Shown piece after piece: positions 45,541-53,078 of a stretch of 64,000 bases of DNA (positions are counted from its first letter, which is position 1; every line of letters starts with the position of its first letter). Source of the DNA: Flavobacterium sp. 245 (lineage in GTDB: Bacteria > Bacteroidota > Bacteroidia > Flavobacteriales > Flavobacteriaceae); NCBI RefSeq assembly GCF_004362055.1, contig NZ_SNXB01000011.1, forward strand, positions 124,001 to 188,000, in the 5' to 3' direction. The notes under the pieces were generated by a model. The model made no database searches. It saw nothing but the letters and a program-made list of their open reading frames with translations, and had not been told where the DNA came from. The position numbers and the translations under genes are program-made.

Positions 45541-45939
45541 ATGCCGGGATTAAAAGAAATTTTAGATAATATTACAGATATACCACCTTTAAAGCAACCT
45601 GGAACTGTGCTTAGTAAACATGAAAGACTAAAATCTTATTATCATACTTTAGAAATCTCAATGGAATGTACTAATGCTGAAGAAGCTTTGGCACAAATAA
45701 ATACAAAATTAGAAGAAATTGAAGATTTTTATTCTGGAATTGAAAAAGTTCAAAAACCAACCATGAAATATGATGGAAGAATGTATCCAGTTATGGAAGA
45801 CAATATCGTTCGCCAAAATGGTAGAATAATAGCGAAGACAAGTGGCAATGATATAATTATAGAAAACAATGGAAGTTACATTATATTTGTGAGAGGCACA
45901 AACATTGAACTGTTTAAAAAAATAAAACATGAAAACTAA
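45541..45939 (+). CDS. Small protein of unknown function in the OLD-like cassette
   Basis: 132 residues, no signal peptide or membrane segment. The N-terminal half is helical (DIPPLKQPGTVLSKHERLKS, then a charged helix to about 70), the C-terminal half beta-rich with MKYDGRMYPVMED and an alternating strand pattern to the end. I recognise no domain. It starts 103 bases after the ATPase gene, and its last 11 bases overlap the next gene. The paired, overlapping arrangement of two small acidic/basic genes resembles toxin-immunity or toxin-antitoxin pairs, but nothing else supports that. Confidence 0.65.
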   Translation: MPGLKEILDNITDIPPLKQPGTVLSKHERLKSYYHTLEISMECTNAEEALAQINTKLEEIEDFYSGIEKVQKPTMKYDGRMYPVMEDNIVRQNGRIIAKTSGNDIIIENNGSYIIFVRGTNIELFKKIKHEN

Positions 45940-46459
45940 ACAATTAAAGAAAATAATATCATACTTAAATAAGCATATTAAAATTATCAAAAAGCTTACT
46001 ATAGAAAATTATAATGAAAAATCTTTTGTATATATCGTAATGCCTAATACTATTTTAAATGTTATCGTTTCAGATAAAATTGTAGTTGAAGTTGATGATA
46101 ATTTAAATAAACATTTTGCTAATTTTTATCAAGAACGATTTAATATTGAAAGTATTGAGGAGTTTCAATTATTATTTGAAAAAATTATTATTGGCTATAA
46201 AGAAAAAACTAAAGGCCTATTTATCACATATCAAAATAATAAATATTTATGCGACATTGAAATATCTTCCATAGATAAAGATAGAGGAATGGGTATTGAA
46301 AAAATTTATGATATAAACTTTACAGATAAAAAAAACATCGAAAGATTTGCAGCTCAGGTATCTGAATATCCTTTAGGGATTTTTAATCTAGTACATATAT
46401 TTGATGACTTCGAAATTACAGAAATGGAAATTATAAATTACTTTTATGATAATTATTAA
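45929..46459 (+). CDS. Small protein of unknown function in the OLD-like cassette
   Basis: 176 residues, soluble, starting inside the end of the previous gene (11-base overlap). A basic N-terminus (KTKQLKKIISYLNKHIKIIKK) turns into an acidic mixed alpha/beta domain ending EMEIINYFYDNY. No domain recognised. Its small size, acidic second half and overlap with the upstream ORF would fit an immunity-type partner. It is followed by an imperfect palindrome and element B. Base composition is as AT-rich as the ATPase gene. Confidence 0.65.
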   Translation: MKTKQLKKIISYLNKHIKIIKKLTIENYNEKSFVYIVMPNTILNVIVSDKIVVEVDDNLNKHFANFYQERFNIESIEEFQLLFEKIIIGYKEKTKGLFITYQNNKYLCDIEISSIDKDRGMGIEKIYDINFTDKKNIERFAAQVSEYPLGIFNLVHIFDDFEITEMEIINYFYDNY

Positions 46460-46483
46460 GAGTAGAAACTATCCTTCTCTCCT

Positions 46484-46544
46484 GCTAGCTTGAGCATCGC
46501 TCTTGTGAACACATAGTAGTCACGAGCGAGACGCTCGCGCTAGC
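46484..46544. repeat. GCTAGC-bounded imperfect palindrome
   Basis: Arms 46484-46507 and 46521-46544 begin and end with GCTAGC and pair imperfectly around a 13-base loop. The GCTAGCGCG core is also present at 48738-48746. Confidence 0.65.
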
Positions 46545-46554
46545 AAAAAAAACA

Positions 46555-46724
46555 CGTATAAATACGCATTGCCTCCATTTTAATAATTAGTAATATTGCC
46601 ACCGAATAATTTTTACTGTAGAATATAATTTCCGCGAGGCAAATTAGTAAAATGATGTTATTTTTTTTGAACGCTAAAATGAGATTTCAGGTCGCTCCCA
46701 ACGATTCGAAATCTCATTTTTTTT
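46555..46724 (+). other. Structured element B (possible small RNA or repeat)
   Basis: Begins CGTATAAATAC, has a TTGCCTC/GAGGCAA pair (46569-46575 and 46636-46642), and ends in a strong 12-bp hairpin (46676-46687 and 46709-46720) with a T run. The start motif, the 121-base distance to the final hairpin (126 in element A) and the TCGC..CGATT loop match element A. Confidence 0.45.
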
Positions 46725-46811
46725 GAAAATAATATAAAACGTTTCTTGTTTTCGGAAAGTTAAAACTTGCTGCAACACTGCAATCAAATAGGAGAAGCTA
46801 TTAAAACTTCC

Positions 46812-46819
46812 TACCTTTG
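46812..46819 (+). promoter_or_regulatory. Probable -7 element for the DUF3754 gene
   Basis: TACCTTTG, an exact TAnnTTTG match. Transcription would start near 46826, so translation must begin downstream; this favours the ATG at 46860. Confidence 0.5.
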
Positions 46820-46859
46820 CAGTTCTATGCCTAAGAACAAGTTAAGTCCCAAAATCAAT

Positions 46860-48101
46860 ATGACACGCGAACATTATATTCCGTTCAACAAGGAATTCTT
46901 ACTCGAACAACAAATTACTGCTTTTGCTGCTGATACAGAAAAAGCTGCTGATTTTAGAAATCTATTCGAAATAATTGAGCATTATTATCATTACGAATCT
47001 TTTAATCTCAATAAAAATCTAAAACAAAATTACGCCTTATTTGATCCCGATTTAAGCGAAAAAGAGCGCGAAGGTTTCATTGGAAAAAGTGATTTTTCGA
47101 TCTTTAAAGAAACATTGCAAACGGTTTTAGAACGCGGTAATTACCACAGAATTGATAAAGACACTTTAGAAACTGCTTTTGCAGAATCGGACTTGATTGG
47201 TTTGGATTTGTCAATTGATTTTAATGCTTTTAAAGATTACGAACTATACGTGCGCGGTCAGCATAAAGCGAAAGAAAAGATTTCGAAATATATTTTTTGG
47301 AAGAAAGAAGTTGAAATCGAGTACTACGATCGCGTATTGATTTATTTGAATTACAGTGATGCTGATTATTTGACCAAAAAGAAAGTCAAATTAGGAAAAA
47401 TGCCGATTGATCCGGGTTCTATCGGATTAAAAATCTTTAAACGGGTTCCAAAAAACGATCTTGAAACAATTTTCCCAAATGCCATTCCGAGAATGTCTTT
47501 GAAGGATAAAATGCTGTTGTGGATTCCGGGAATTTTTGGTGGAATTTCATTATTGAGCGCCAAAGTAATTCCGGCCTTAATTAATATGTATAATGCTTAT
47601 GAAACTGGCGAAGCCATCGATTTGCTAAACAGTAAAACGTCACTAAATCAAGGTTTAATAGCTTTAGGAATTTTATCAATTTATTGTTTCCGCCAATACA
47701 ACAATTTTGTAAACAAAAAAATAAGGTATTCTAAAATTCTTTCAGACAGTTTGTATTTCAAAAACCTCGGAAACAACAGCGGCGCTTTTTATTCGCTTTT
47801 AAACTCATCTGAAGAAGAAGTTTTAAAAGAAACCATTTTAGCTTATTCTTTTTTAAATCGAAGCCCTCATCCGCTTACGGCAGAAGAACTGGATACACAA
47901 ATAGAATCTTGGTTTGAAACAAAATTAAATACCGAATTAGATTTTGACGTGAATGATGCCTTATTGAAATTGAAAAACATTGGTCTCGGAATTGAAATCA
48001 ACGGAAGATGGAGTGTAATTTCGCTAAACGATGCATTAATTAAAATTGATGAATTGTGGGATAATGTTTTTGAATATAATAAAATGAGCCAAGAAAGCTA
48101 A
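46860..48101 (+). CDS. DUF3754 (TMEM143-like) membrane protein
   Basis: 413 residues from the ATG at 46860. The frame is open further left (TTG at 46767, ATG at 46827), but the promoter box at 46812 makes those starts unlikely. The middle matches DUF3754/TMEM143: IFWKKEVEIEYYDRVLIYL, FKRVPKNDLETIFPNAI, followed by two hydrophobic helices (WIPGIFGGISLLSAKVIPAL and GLIALGILSIYCFRQY). The C-terminal ~110 residues are soluble, with a winged-helix-like feel. The family is found in bacteria and mitochondria; its function is unknown. Confidence 0.85.
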   Translation: MTREHYIPFNKEFLLEQQITAFAADTEKAADFRNLFEIIEHYYHYESFNLNKNLKQNYALFDPDLSEKEREGFIGKSDFSIFKETLQTVLERGNYHRIDKDTLETAFAESDLIGLDLSIDFNAFKDYELYVRGQHKAKEKISKYIFWKKEVEIEYYDRVLIYLNYSDADYLTKKKVKLGKMPIDPGSIGLKIFKRVPKNDLETIFPNAIPRMSLKDKMLLWIPGIFGGISLLSAKVIPALINMYNAYETGEAIDLLNSKTSLNQGLIALGILSIYCFRQYNNFVNKKIRYSKILSDSLYFKNLGNNSGAFYSLLNSSEEEVLKETILAYSFLNRSPHPLTAEELDTQIESWFETKLNTELDFDVNDALLKLKNIGLGIEINGRWSVISLNDALIKIDELWDNVFEYNKMSQES

Positions 48102-48200
48102 AACCAGAAAACTTCTCATTTTTTAGTTATTGTTTTTCATACCGTAATTGTAAAAGAAATTTCATTAGATTTACGATAACTAACTATTAAAACCACAAAA

Positions 48201-48665
48201 ATGAGAACCTTAGATCAATGGTTTGCAGAATATGCTGTAAGCCACCAAAACCCAAAAAACAAAGCGATACACTACATTTGTGTTCCAGCTATTTATTTTT
48301 CTATTGTGGGTTTGCTAATGAGTATTCCGAGTGGGATTATCGCAAACACTTTAAAACTTAATTCTCCAATTATCGAAAATTGGGCGTTTGTTGTTTTGCT
48401 ATTTGTTCTTGTATTTTATATTCGCTTATCCGTTGCAATGGCGGTTAAAATTGCCATTTTCTCAGCAATTTGTCTAATTGCAAATTATTACATCAGTCAG
48501 TTTGTGCCGTTATGGATGTTTTCAATTGGCGTTTTTGTTATTGCATGGATCGGACAATTTTATGGTCATAATATTGAAGGCAAAAAACCATCTTTCTTAA
48601 AAGATCTTCAGTTTTTATTGATTGGCCCGGCTTGGGTTGTCGAGAATTTATTTTCTAGAAAATAA
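48201..48665 (+). CDS. Mpo1-like (DUF962) membrane protein
   Basis: 154 residues with about four membrane helices. Conserved histidines of the family are visible: WFAEYAVSHQNPKNKAIHYI near the N-terminus and WIGQFYGHNIEGKKPSF near the C-terminus. In yeast, Mpo1 is an iron-dependent dioxygenase that shortens 2-hydroxy fatty acids; bacterial homologues are assumed to act on lipids but are not characterised. Single gene, followed by a perfect long palindrome. Confidence 0.88.
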   Translation: MRTLDQWFAEYAVSHQNPKNKAIHYICVPAIYFSIVGLLMSIPSGIIANTLKLNSPIIENWAFVVLLFVLVFYIRLSVAMAVKIAIFSAICLIANYYISQFVPLWMFSIGVFVIAWIGQFYGHNIEGKKPSFLKDLQFLLIGPAWVVENLFSRK

Positions 48666-48750
48666 CCTTTAAATGCTTTTAATGGAACACGGATGACACA
48701 GATTAAAACGAGTTAAAGCGGATTTTTTCTGCATGTTGCTAGCGCGTGCT

Positions 48751-48852
48751 TGTCATTTCGAGGAACGAGAAATCTCCGCAAGAAACTCCTTCATCTAAAT
48801 CGTCAATCTTTGTAGAGCTACTCGCGGAGATTTCTCGTTCCTCGAAATGACA
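48751..48852. repeat. Long perfect inverted repeat
   Basis: Arms 48751-48779 and 48824-48852 are complementary over all 29 bases, separated by a 44-base loop. The arms begin TGTCATTTCGAGGAACGAGA. A related fragment, TCGACTTCGCTCGAACTGACA, lies at 52935-52955. Confidence 0.85.
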
Positions 48853-48954
48853 AAAATGACGTATAATCCGCGTATTGAAAACATTATTAATCACTAATTA
48901 TCAAATACTTACAAAATATTCTCATAACTTTATCATTGCCTAAATGAAATCGTT

Positions 48955-49701
48955 ATGAAAATAAATGCTAAAGAAGTTAAAATAGAAAGTTATGATGTTT
49001 TCACCTATAGACGTATAAGACGCGCGATTGGCTATTTAGGAATAAGTCTGCCCATTCTTTTAGTTGGTTTTTCTCTTATTTCTTTTTTTCAAACTCAGAT
49101 TCAGCCTTCTATCAGCGATTATTATTACACAAATCTTAGGGAAATTTTTACTGGAACTTTGTGCGCTGTTGGCCTTTTTTTAATTCGATATAAAGGTCAC
49201 GGAAATACTTCCATCTGGAAAAACGATAATTTATTGACCAATATTGCTGGAATTATGGCAATTGGTGTCGCTTTGATTCCGACAAATCCAGGTGATTTTT
49301 CTCAAAAAATATACACTTTTATTCCATCAGCAAAAACTTGGCTTGGTTGGCTTCATTACGGTTTTGCTGGCGTTTTTTTCTTGATATTGGCCTTGCTTGC
49401 TATCAATGTTTTTACGATTGGTCAGGCAAATGAAACCAGAACGCCCAAAAGCATTTTAAATGAAAATAACATCTATAAATTTTGCGGTTATACGATTTTA
49501 ATTTCTTTGATTCTGGTGCCCATTTCAGGAAAATTCCAGCTATTTGCTTATTCAACTTTAATCTTCGAAACCATTGCGCTTTTTGCTTTCGGAATTGCTT
49601 GGCTTATAAAAGGACGTGCGTTGGGAGATCAGGGCAAAATTGGTCAAAAATTATATCAGGAAAATAATGCTGTTGATACTGAAAAAATATTGGAAGAATG
49701 A
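48955..49701 (+). CDS. Multi-pass membrane protein, unknown function
   Basis: 248 residues with about six membrane helices: near 27-46, 59-77, 89-105, 127-147, 175-193 and 198-217. A polar loop with ISDYYYTNLREIFTGTLC sits between the first two helices, and a family-like feature (GNTSIWKNDNLLTNIAGI) after the second. It has the look of a DUF998-type protein but I am not sure. No neighbour suggests a role. Confidence 0.75.
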   Translation: MKINAKEVKIESYDVFTYRRIRRAIGYLGISLPILLVGFSLISFFQTQIQPSISDYYYTNLREIFTGTLCAVGLFLIRYKGHGNTSIWKNDNLLTNIAGIMAIGVALIPTNPGDFSQKIYTFIPSAKTWLGWLHYGFAGVFFLILALLAINVFTIGQANETRTPKSILNENNIYKFCGYTILISLILVPISGKFQLFAYSTLIFETIALFAFGIAWLIKGRALGDQGKIGQKLYQENNAVDTEKILEE

Positions 49702-49769
49702 ACGGCATATCATTTGACTATTAAAGTGTTAAACTATAATATAATTATTAATCTCTAAAGCATTTCATC

Positions 49770-50450
49770 ATGAAAGTCACCTATTATGGGCATTCTTGTT
49801 TTTCGGTTTTGGCTAATGGAAAACACCTCCTCTTTGACCCTTTTATCACACCAAATGAATTAGCAAAAGATATTAACGTTGACGAAATAAAAGCCGATTA
49901 TATTTTTATTTCGCACGCACATTACGACCATATACTCGATGTTGAAAGAATTGCAAAAAATACCTGTGCCAAAGTTCTAGGCAATTTTGAAATTTACAAC
50001 TGGCTCTTAAAAAACGGAATCGAAAATGCACACCCAATTAATCCCGGCGGTAAATTTGATTTTGATTTTGGAAGAGTAAAATGTGTTATTGCCCAGCATC
50101 CAAGCAGTTTTATGGACGGAAGTTATGGCGGAATTGCCTGCGGTTTTGTTCTGACAACTGCTGATGGAAATTTTTACTATAGTGGCGATACAGCGCTCAC
50201 CTTAGATATGAAATTGATTCCGAAATTCACCAAACTAGATTTTGCCATATTCCCAATTGGCGACGGCTTAACAATGGGAATTGAAGAAGCGATTGAAGCT
50301 TCAAAACTTGTTGAAGTCAATAAAATATTGGGCGTTCATTATGATACTTTTGGTTTTATTATGATGGATCATCAAAAAGCGACCGATGCTTTTACAAATG
50401 CAAATCTTAATTTGTTTTTGCCTAAAATAGGAAGTACAATTGAAATATGA
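49770..50450 (+). CDS. Metal-dependent hydrolase, UPF0173 (metallo-beta-lactamase fold)
   Basis: 226 residues. The zinc motif HxHxDH is clear in FISHAHYDHILD (about residues 48-59), and the N-terminus MKVTYYGHSCF with LLFDPFI matches the UPF0173/YtkL family. Later ligands are in AQHPSSFMDG, YYSGDTA and GVHYDTFG. Related enzymes hydrolyse phosphodiesters or act as general hydrolases; the physiological substrate is unknown. Cytoplasmic. A hairpin with a T run follows. Confidence 0.92.
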   Translation: MKVTYYGHSCFSVLANGKHLLFDPFITPNELAKDINVDEIKADYIFISHAHYDHILDVERIAKNTCAKVLGNFEIYNWLLKNGIENAHPINPGGKFDFDFGRVKCVIAQHPSSFMDGSYGGIACGFVLTTADGNFYYSGDTALTLDMKLIPKFTKLDFAIFPIGDGLTMGIEEAIEASKLVEVNKILGVHYDTFGFIMMDHQKATDAFTNANLNLFLPKIGSTIEI

Positions 50451-50463
50451 TTTTTCTAAATAC

Positions 50464-50490
50464 CGCTAAATTTCATTTTTTTTAGCGAAA
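50464..50490 (+). terminator. Hairpin after the UPF0173 gene
   Basis: CGCTAAA and TTTAGCG pair around a T-rich loop 14 bases after the stop codon. The loop rather than the tail holds most of the T run, so strength is uncertain. Confidence 0.45.
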
Positions 50491-50654
50491 TAAAATAAAA
50501 AAATATTCCCCAAATGTTGTGAATGCCGATTGCTGAAATAATTTACGAAAGGCATTAAAATTGTTTTCTTTTTATTGATTATTAACTAAAACTCAAAAAA
50601 TAGAATAACTCAAATTTTTCGATTCTTTTGAAGTTTGCAATAAATTTATAGATT

Positions 50655-51506
50655 ATGAATGCACACAAAACAACTGCTTATAATTCGGAAACAGAATTTG
50701 CTGATTTACCGGGCAGAAAGATTGCTTATAGATCAATAGGCAATGGAACTCCCATTATTTTAATAAACCGATTTAGAGGAACAATTGATACTTGGGATCC
50801 ATTATTTCTGGATTTGCTTGCTGAGAAGTATAGAGTAATTACTTTTGATTATTCGGGAATTGGTTATTCAAGTGGAACTTTGCCTACAGATGTAAAAGAA
50901 GTTGCTAAAGACATAAAAGATCTAGCTGATTATTTAAAAATTGAGAAAGCCATCTTTATAGGCTGGTCTTACGGCGGGCTGGTTACGCAAGCTGCGACGC
51001 ACCAATATCCTGACCTGGTTACGCATACTGTATTGTTAGGAACGGGACCAACAGGAAAAAGAGTCGTTCCGCTAGAACAATCTTTTCTGGATCATGCTTT
51101 AAAACCAATAAATGATCTCGATGATGAAATTGTACTCTTCTTCGAACCTGAATCTGAAGAAAGCAGAAAAGCAGCAAAAGCTTCTCACGACCGAATTTCA
51201 CAAAGAATTGACGTTTCTAAAATTCCCTCGACTATGGATGTTTTTCAGCTGTATTTTGCAGGAGGAGAAAACGCAACAGAAGACAAAGAAAATTACAGAG
51301 ATAAATTAAAAACCACAAAAACACCAATTTTAATAATTTCTGGAGATCACGATATTAGTTTTGCTGTAGAAAACTGGTATCCGCTTACAACACAATTGCC
51401 TACTGCACAATTAATTGTACTACCTCAAACGGGGCACGGTCCACAGCACGAACACGTCAATCTAGTTGTGAATTATATTGATACTTTTCTGGATAATACA
51501 AAGTAA
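50655..51506 (+). CDS. Alpha/beta hydrolase
   Basis: 283 residues, complete alpha/beta hydrolase fold without signal peptide. The oxyanion-hole region is NRFRGTIDTWDP, the nucleophile elbow GWSYGGL carries the serine, the acid is in SGDHDISF and the histidine in PQTGHGPQHEH. Related proteins include haloperoxidase-like and ester hydrolases; no substrate can be assigned. Single gene with a terminator behind it. Confidence 0.9.
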   Translation: MNAHKTTAYNSETEFADLPGRKIAYRSIGNGTPIILINRFRGTIDTWDPLFLDLLAEKYRVITFDYSGIGYSSGTLPTDVKEVAKDIKDLADYLKIEKAIFIGWSYGGLVTQAATHQYPDLVTHTVLLGTGPTGKRVVPLEQSFLDHALKPINDLDDEIVLFFEPESEESRKAAKASHDRISQRIDVSKIPSTMDVFQLYFAGGENATEDKENYRDKLKTTKTPILIISGDHDISFAVENWYPLTTQLPTAQLIVLPQTGHGPQHEHVNLVVNYIDTFLDNTK

Positions 51507-51531
51507 TTTTCGAAAGAACAAAATCAAAATG

Positions 51532-51567
51532 GGGCAAAAAAGAAATTCTCTTTTTTGTCCTTTTTCT
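51532..51567 (+). terminator. Terminator after the alpha/beta hydrolase gene
   Basis: GGGCAAAAAAGA and TCTTTTTTGTCC pair around AATTC, followed by a T run. Confidence 0.75.
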
Positions 51568-51726
51568 TATTATAAAACCATTTTTTATTCTCAATATAAA
51601 AACAATGAATGGTTTCTTGTAAAACTTTTACTATATTAGTCAAGCAAAATTCAAAAACAATGAGAATATTTAATAAATAACATGTTCTATATTTAGCTAA
51701 TTGACCAATCTATAAAACCTTAAAAC

Positions 51727-51918
51727 ATGGAAAATAAAAGACCAATATCATTTACTTTACTAGTTGTAGTAACCATTTTAGGCATAACATTGTTTAAGCA
51801 ATTCGATTTTGAAACGCTAAAATTTGAAAAACCGGCGCTTGCAATTCTTTACATAGTTGTTTTTGTTGTATCGCTTTACTTTCTAATAAAAAGGCCAAAG
51901 AAAAGCTCTGAAAAATAA
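51727..51918 (+). CDS. Small two-helix membrane protein, unknown function
   Basis: 63 residues with two hydrophobic helices (about 7-22 and 37-55) separated by FDFETLKFEKPA and ending in a basic tail. It is likely real because it has a clean ATG, hydrophobic pattern and conventional composition, but there is no recognised family. It is convergent with the YqaE-type gene. Confidence 0.55.
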   Translation: MENKRPISFTLLVVVTILGITLFKQFDFETLKFEKPALAILYIVVFVVSLYFLIKRPKKSSEK

Positions 51919-51940
51919 GTAAATCATGAGAGTTCAGTGT

Positions 51941-52138
51941 TTACTTAGCTCTCATAGCTTTTATCAATTTTTCATTACGCTTATCTGCTCTTGCATTTTG
52001 TAGAGAAATCACTGCCCAAATTGCAGCAGGAATCCAACCAATTAAAGTTATCTGTAAAATTAAACAGATTATGGCAGTAAAAACTTTACCTCTCAATAAA
52101 AAAGAAAGGGATGGAAAAAATATTGCTATTATTGTCAT
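51941..52138 (-). CDS. YqaE/Pmp3-family small membrane protein
   Basis: 65 residues from the ATG at 52138 (an in-frame TTG precedes it directly). Two helices match the UPF0057/Pmp3 pattern: IIAIFFPSLSFLLRGK and a second helix around ITLIGWIPAAIWAVISL, followed by a basic tail. Pmp3 proteins in yeast and plants influence membrane potential and salt tolerance; bacterial members respond to stress. Confidence 0.8.
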   Translation of the reverse strand: MTIIAIFFPSLSFLLRGKVFTAIICLILQITLIGWIPAAIWAVISLQNARADKRNEKLIKAMRAK

Positions 52139-52230
52139 CAAAATGGCTATTTATTCTTTTTATTATTGATCAAAGTATTTTATTATTCCATTTTCAACTT
52201 TCAATATAAAAAAGTTTTTTCAAACCAATA

Positions 52231-52266
52231 AAAAAAGCCTGCAAAATGTATATTTTACAGGCTTTC
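52231..52266 (-). terminator. Terminator downstream of tRNA-Arg
   Basis: AAAGCCTG and CAGGCTTT arms with a longer AT stem between, and a T run on the minus strand, just past the 3' end of the tRNA. Confidence 0.75.
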
Positions 52267-52277
52267 AAATTTTATAG

Positions 52278-52351
52278 TGACCCCGGAGGGGTTCGAACCC
52301 CCAACCCTCAGAGCCGAAATCTGATATTCTATCCAGTTGAACTACGAGGTC
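52278..52351 (-). tRNA. tRNA-Arg (anticodon TCG)
   Basis: The minus strand folds into a complete 74-base cloverleaf without encoded CCA: acceptor GACCTCG with CGGGGTC (one G-U pair), a D arm around AACTGGATA, anticodon stem TCAGA/TCTGA with loop TTTCGGC (anticodon TCG, reading CGA), and T loop TTCGAAC. It is transcribed leftwards and followed by a terminator. Confidence 0.95.
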
Positions 52352-52356
52352 ATTTT

Positions 52357-52420
52357 TATTTTAGATTTATGATTTTAGAATTCAGATTCAATTTAAAATC
52401 TGAACTCTAAAATCTAAAAT
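52357..52420. repeat. TTTAGATTT-type inverted repeat
   Basis: GATTTTAGAATTCAGATT (52371-52388) pairs with AATCTGAACTCTAAAATC just to its right with one mismatch. The same family is present at about 29306-29390. Confidence 0.7.
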
Positions 52421-52423
52421 TAT

Positions 52424-52873
52424 TTACGAAAGTAATTTCTTTACAATTGTAGAAATGGTTTTTCCTTCAGCAGTTCCGCCTAATTGAGCAGATGCCAATC
52501 CCATCACTTTACCCATTGAAGCAATTCCAGAAGCTCCTGTTTCTGCAATAATTTTTGCAATTACAGCCTCTACTTCTTCTTCGCTTAATTGAGCTGGTAA
52601 AAACTTCTCGATCACAGCAACCTGAGCCAATTCTGGTTCAGCTAAGTCAGGACGATTTTGTTCTGTAAAGATTCTCGCGCTCTCTTTACGAGTCTTAACT
52701 AATCTCTGAAGTAATTTAATTTCTTCGTCTTCTGATAATTCTTCTTTAGAACCTGAAGCAGTTGAAGCTAATAATAATTCAGATTTAATCGCTCTTAATG
52801 ATTCTAATGCAACAGTATCTTTAGCTTTCATGGCAGTTTTAATCTCTTCCATGATTTGTATTTGTAAACTCAT
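52424..52873 (-). CDS. GatB/YqeY domain-containing protein
   Basis: 149 residues, the standard YqeY length. It begins with MSLQIQIMEEIKTAMKAKD and shows LRAIKSEL, the helical core LVKTRKESARIF and the tRNA-binding-like C-terminal segment IIAETGASGIASMGKVMG. YqeY resembles the tail domain of the GatB amidotransferase subunit; a role in tRNA-dependent amidation or tRNA binding has been suggested but is not proven. It lies downstream of ftsZ but behind a terminator. Confidence 0.93.
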   Translation of the reverse strand: MSLQIQIMEEIKTAMKAKDTVALESLRAIKSELLLASTASGSKEELSEDEEIKLLQRLVKTRKESARIFTEQNRPDLAEPELAQVAVIEKFLPAQLSEEEVEAVIAKIIAETGASGIASMGKVMGLASAQLGGTAEGKTISTIVKKLLS

Positions 52874-53025
52874 GTTTGTGTTTTATTTAAAATAAGCAAA
52901 TGCCTATTAATTGATATATTAATTTGGAATTTGTTCTCGACTTCGCTCGAACTGACAATAAGATTCACTTTAAAAACCTATTTAGGAAGTCAAATTTCTA
53001 AATTCAGTGCGAAGATAAAAAAAAT

Positions 53026-53055
53026 AACCCGAAAATTAAATCCAATTTTCGGGCT
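53026..53055 (-). terminator. Terminator at the end of the dcw cluster
   Basis: AACCCGAAAATT (53026-53037) pairs with AATTTTCGGGCT (53044-53055), with an A-rich plus-strand flank that gives a U tail to the leftward transcript, 24 bases past the ftsZ stop. Confidence 0.85.
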
Positions 53056-53078
53056 ATCCTAATATTATGATTTTAAAA

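Larger units (their letters stand above)
46460..46859. other. Non-coding region downstream of the OLD-like cassette
   Basis: 400 bases without a supported gene: an imperfect palindrome (46484-46544), structured element B (46555-46724), and the promoter region of the DUF3754 gene with TACCTTTG at 46812. Confidence 0.7.
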
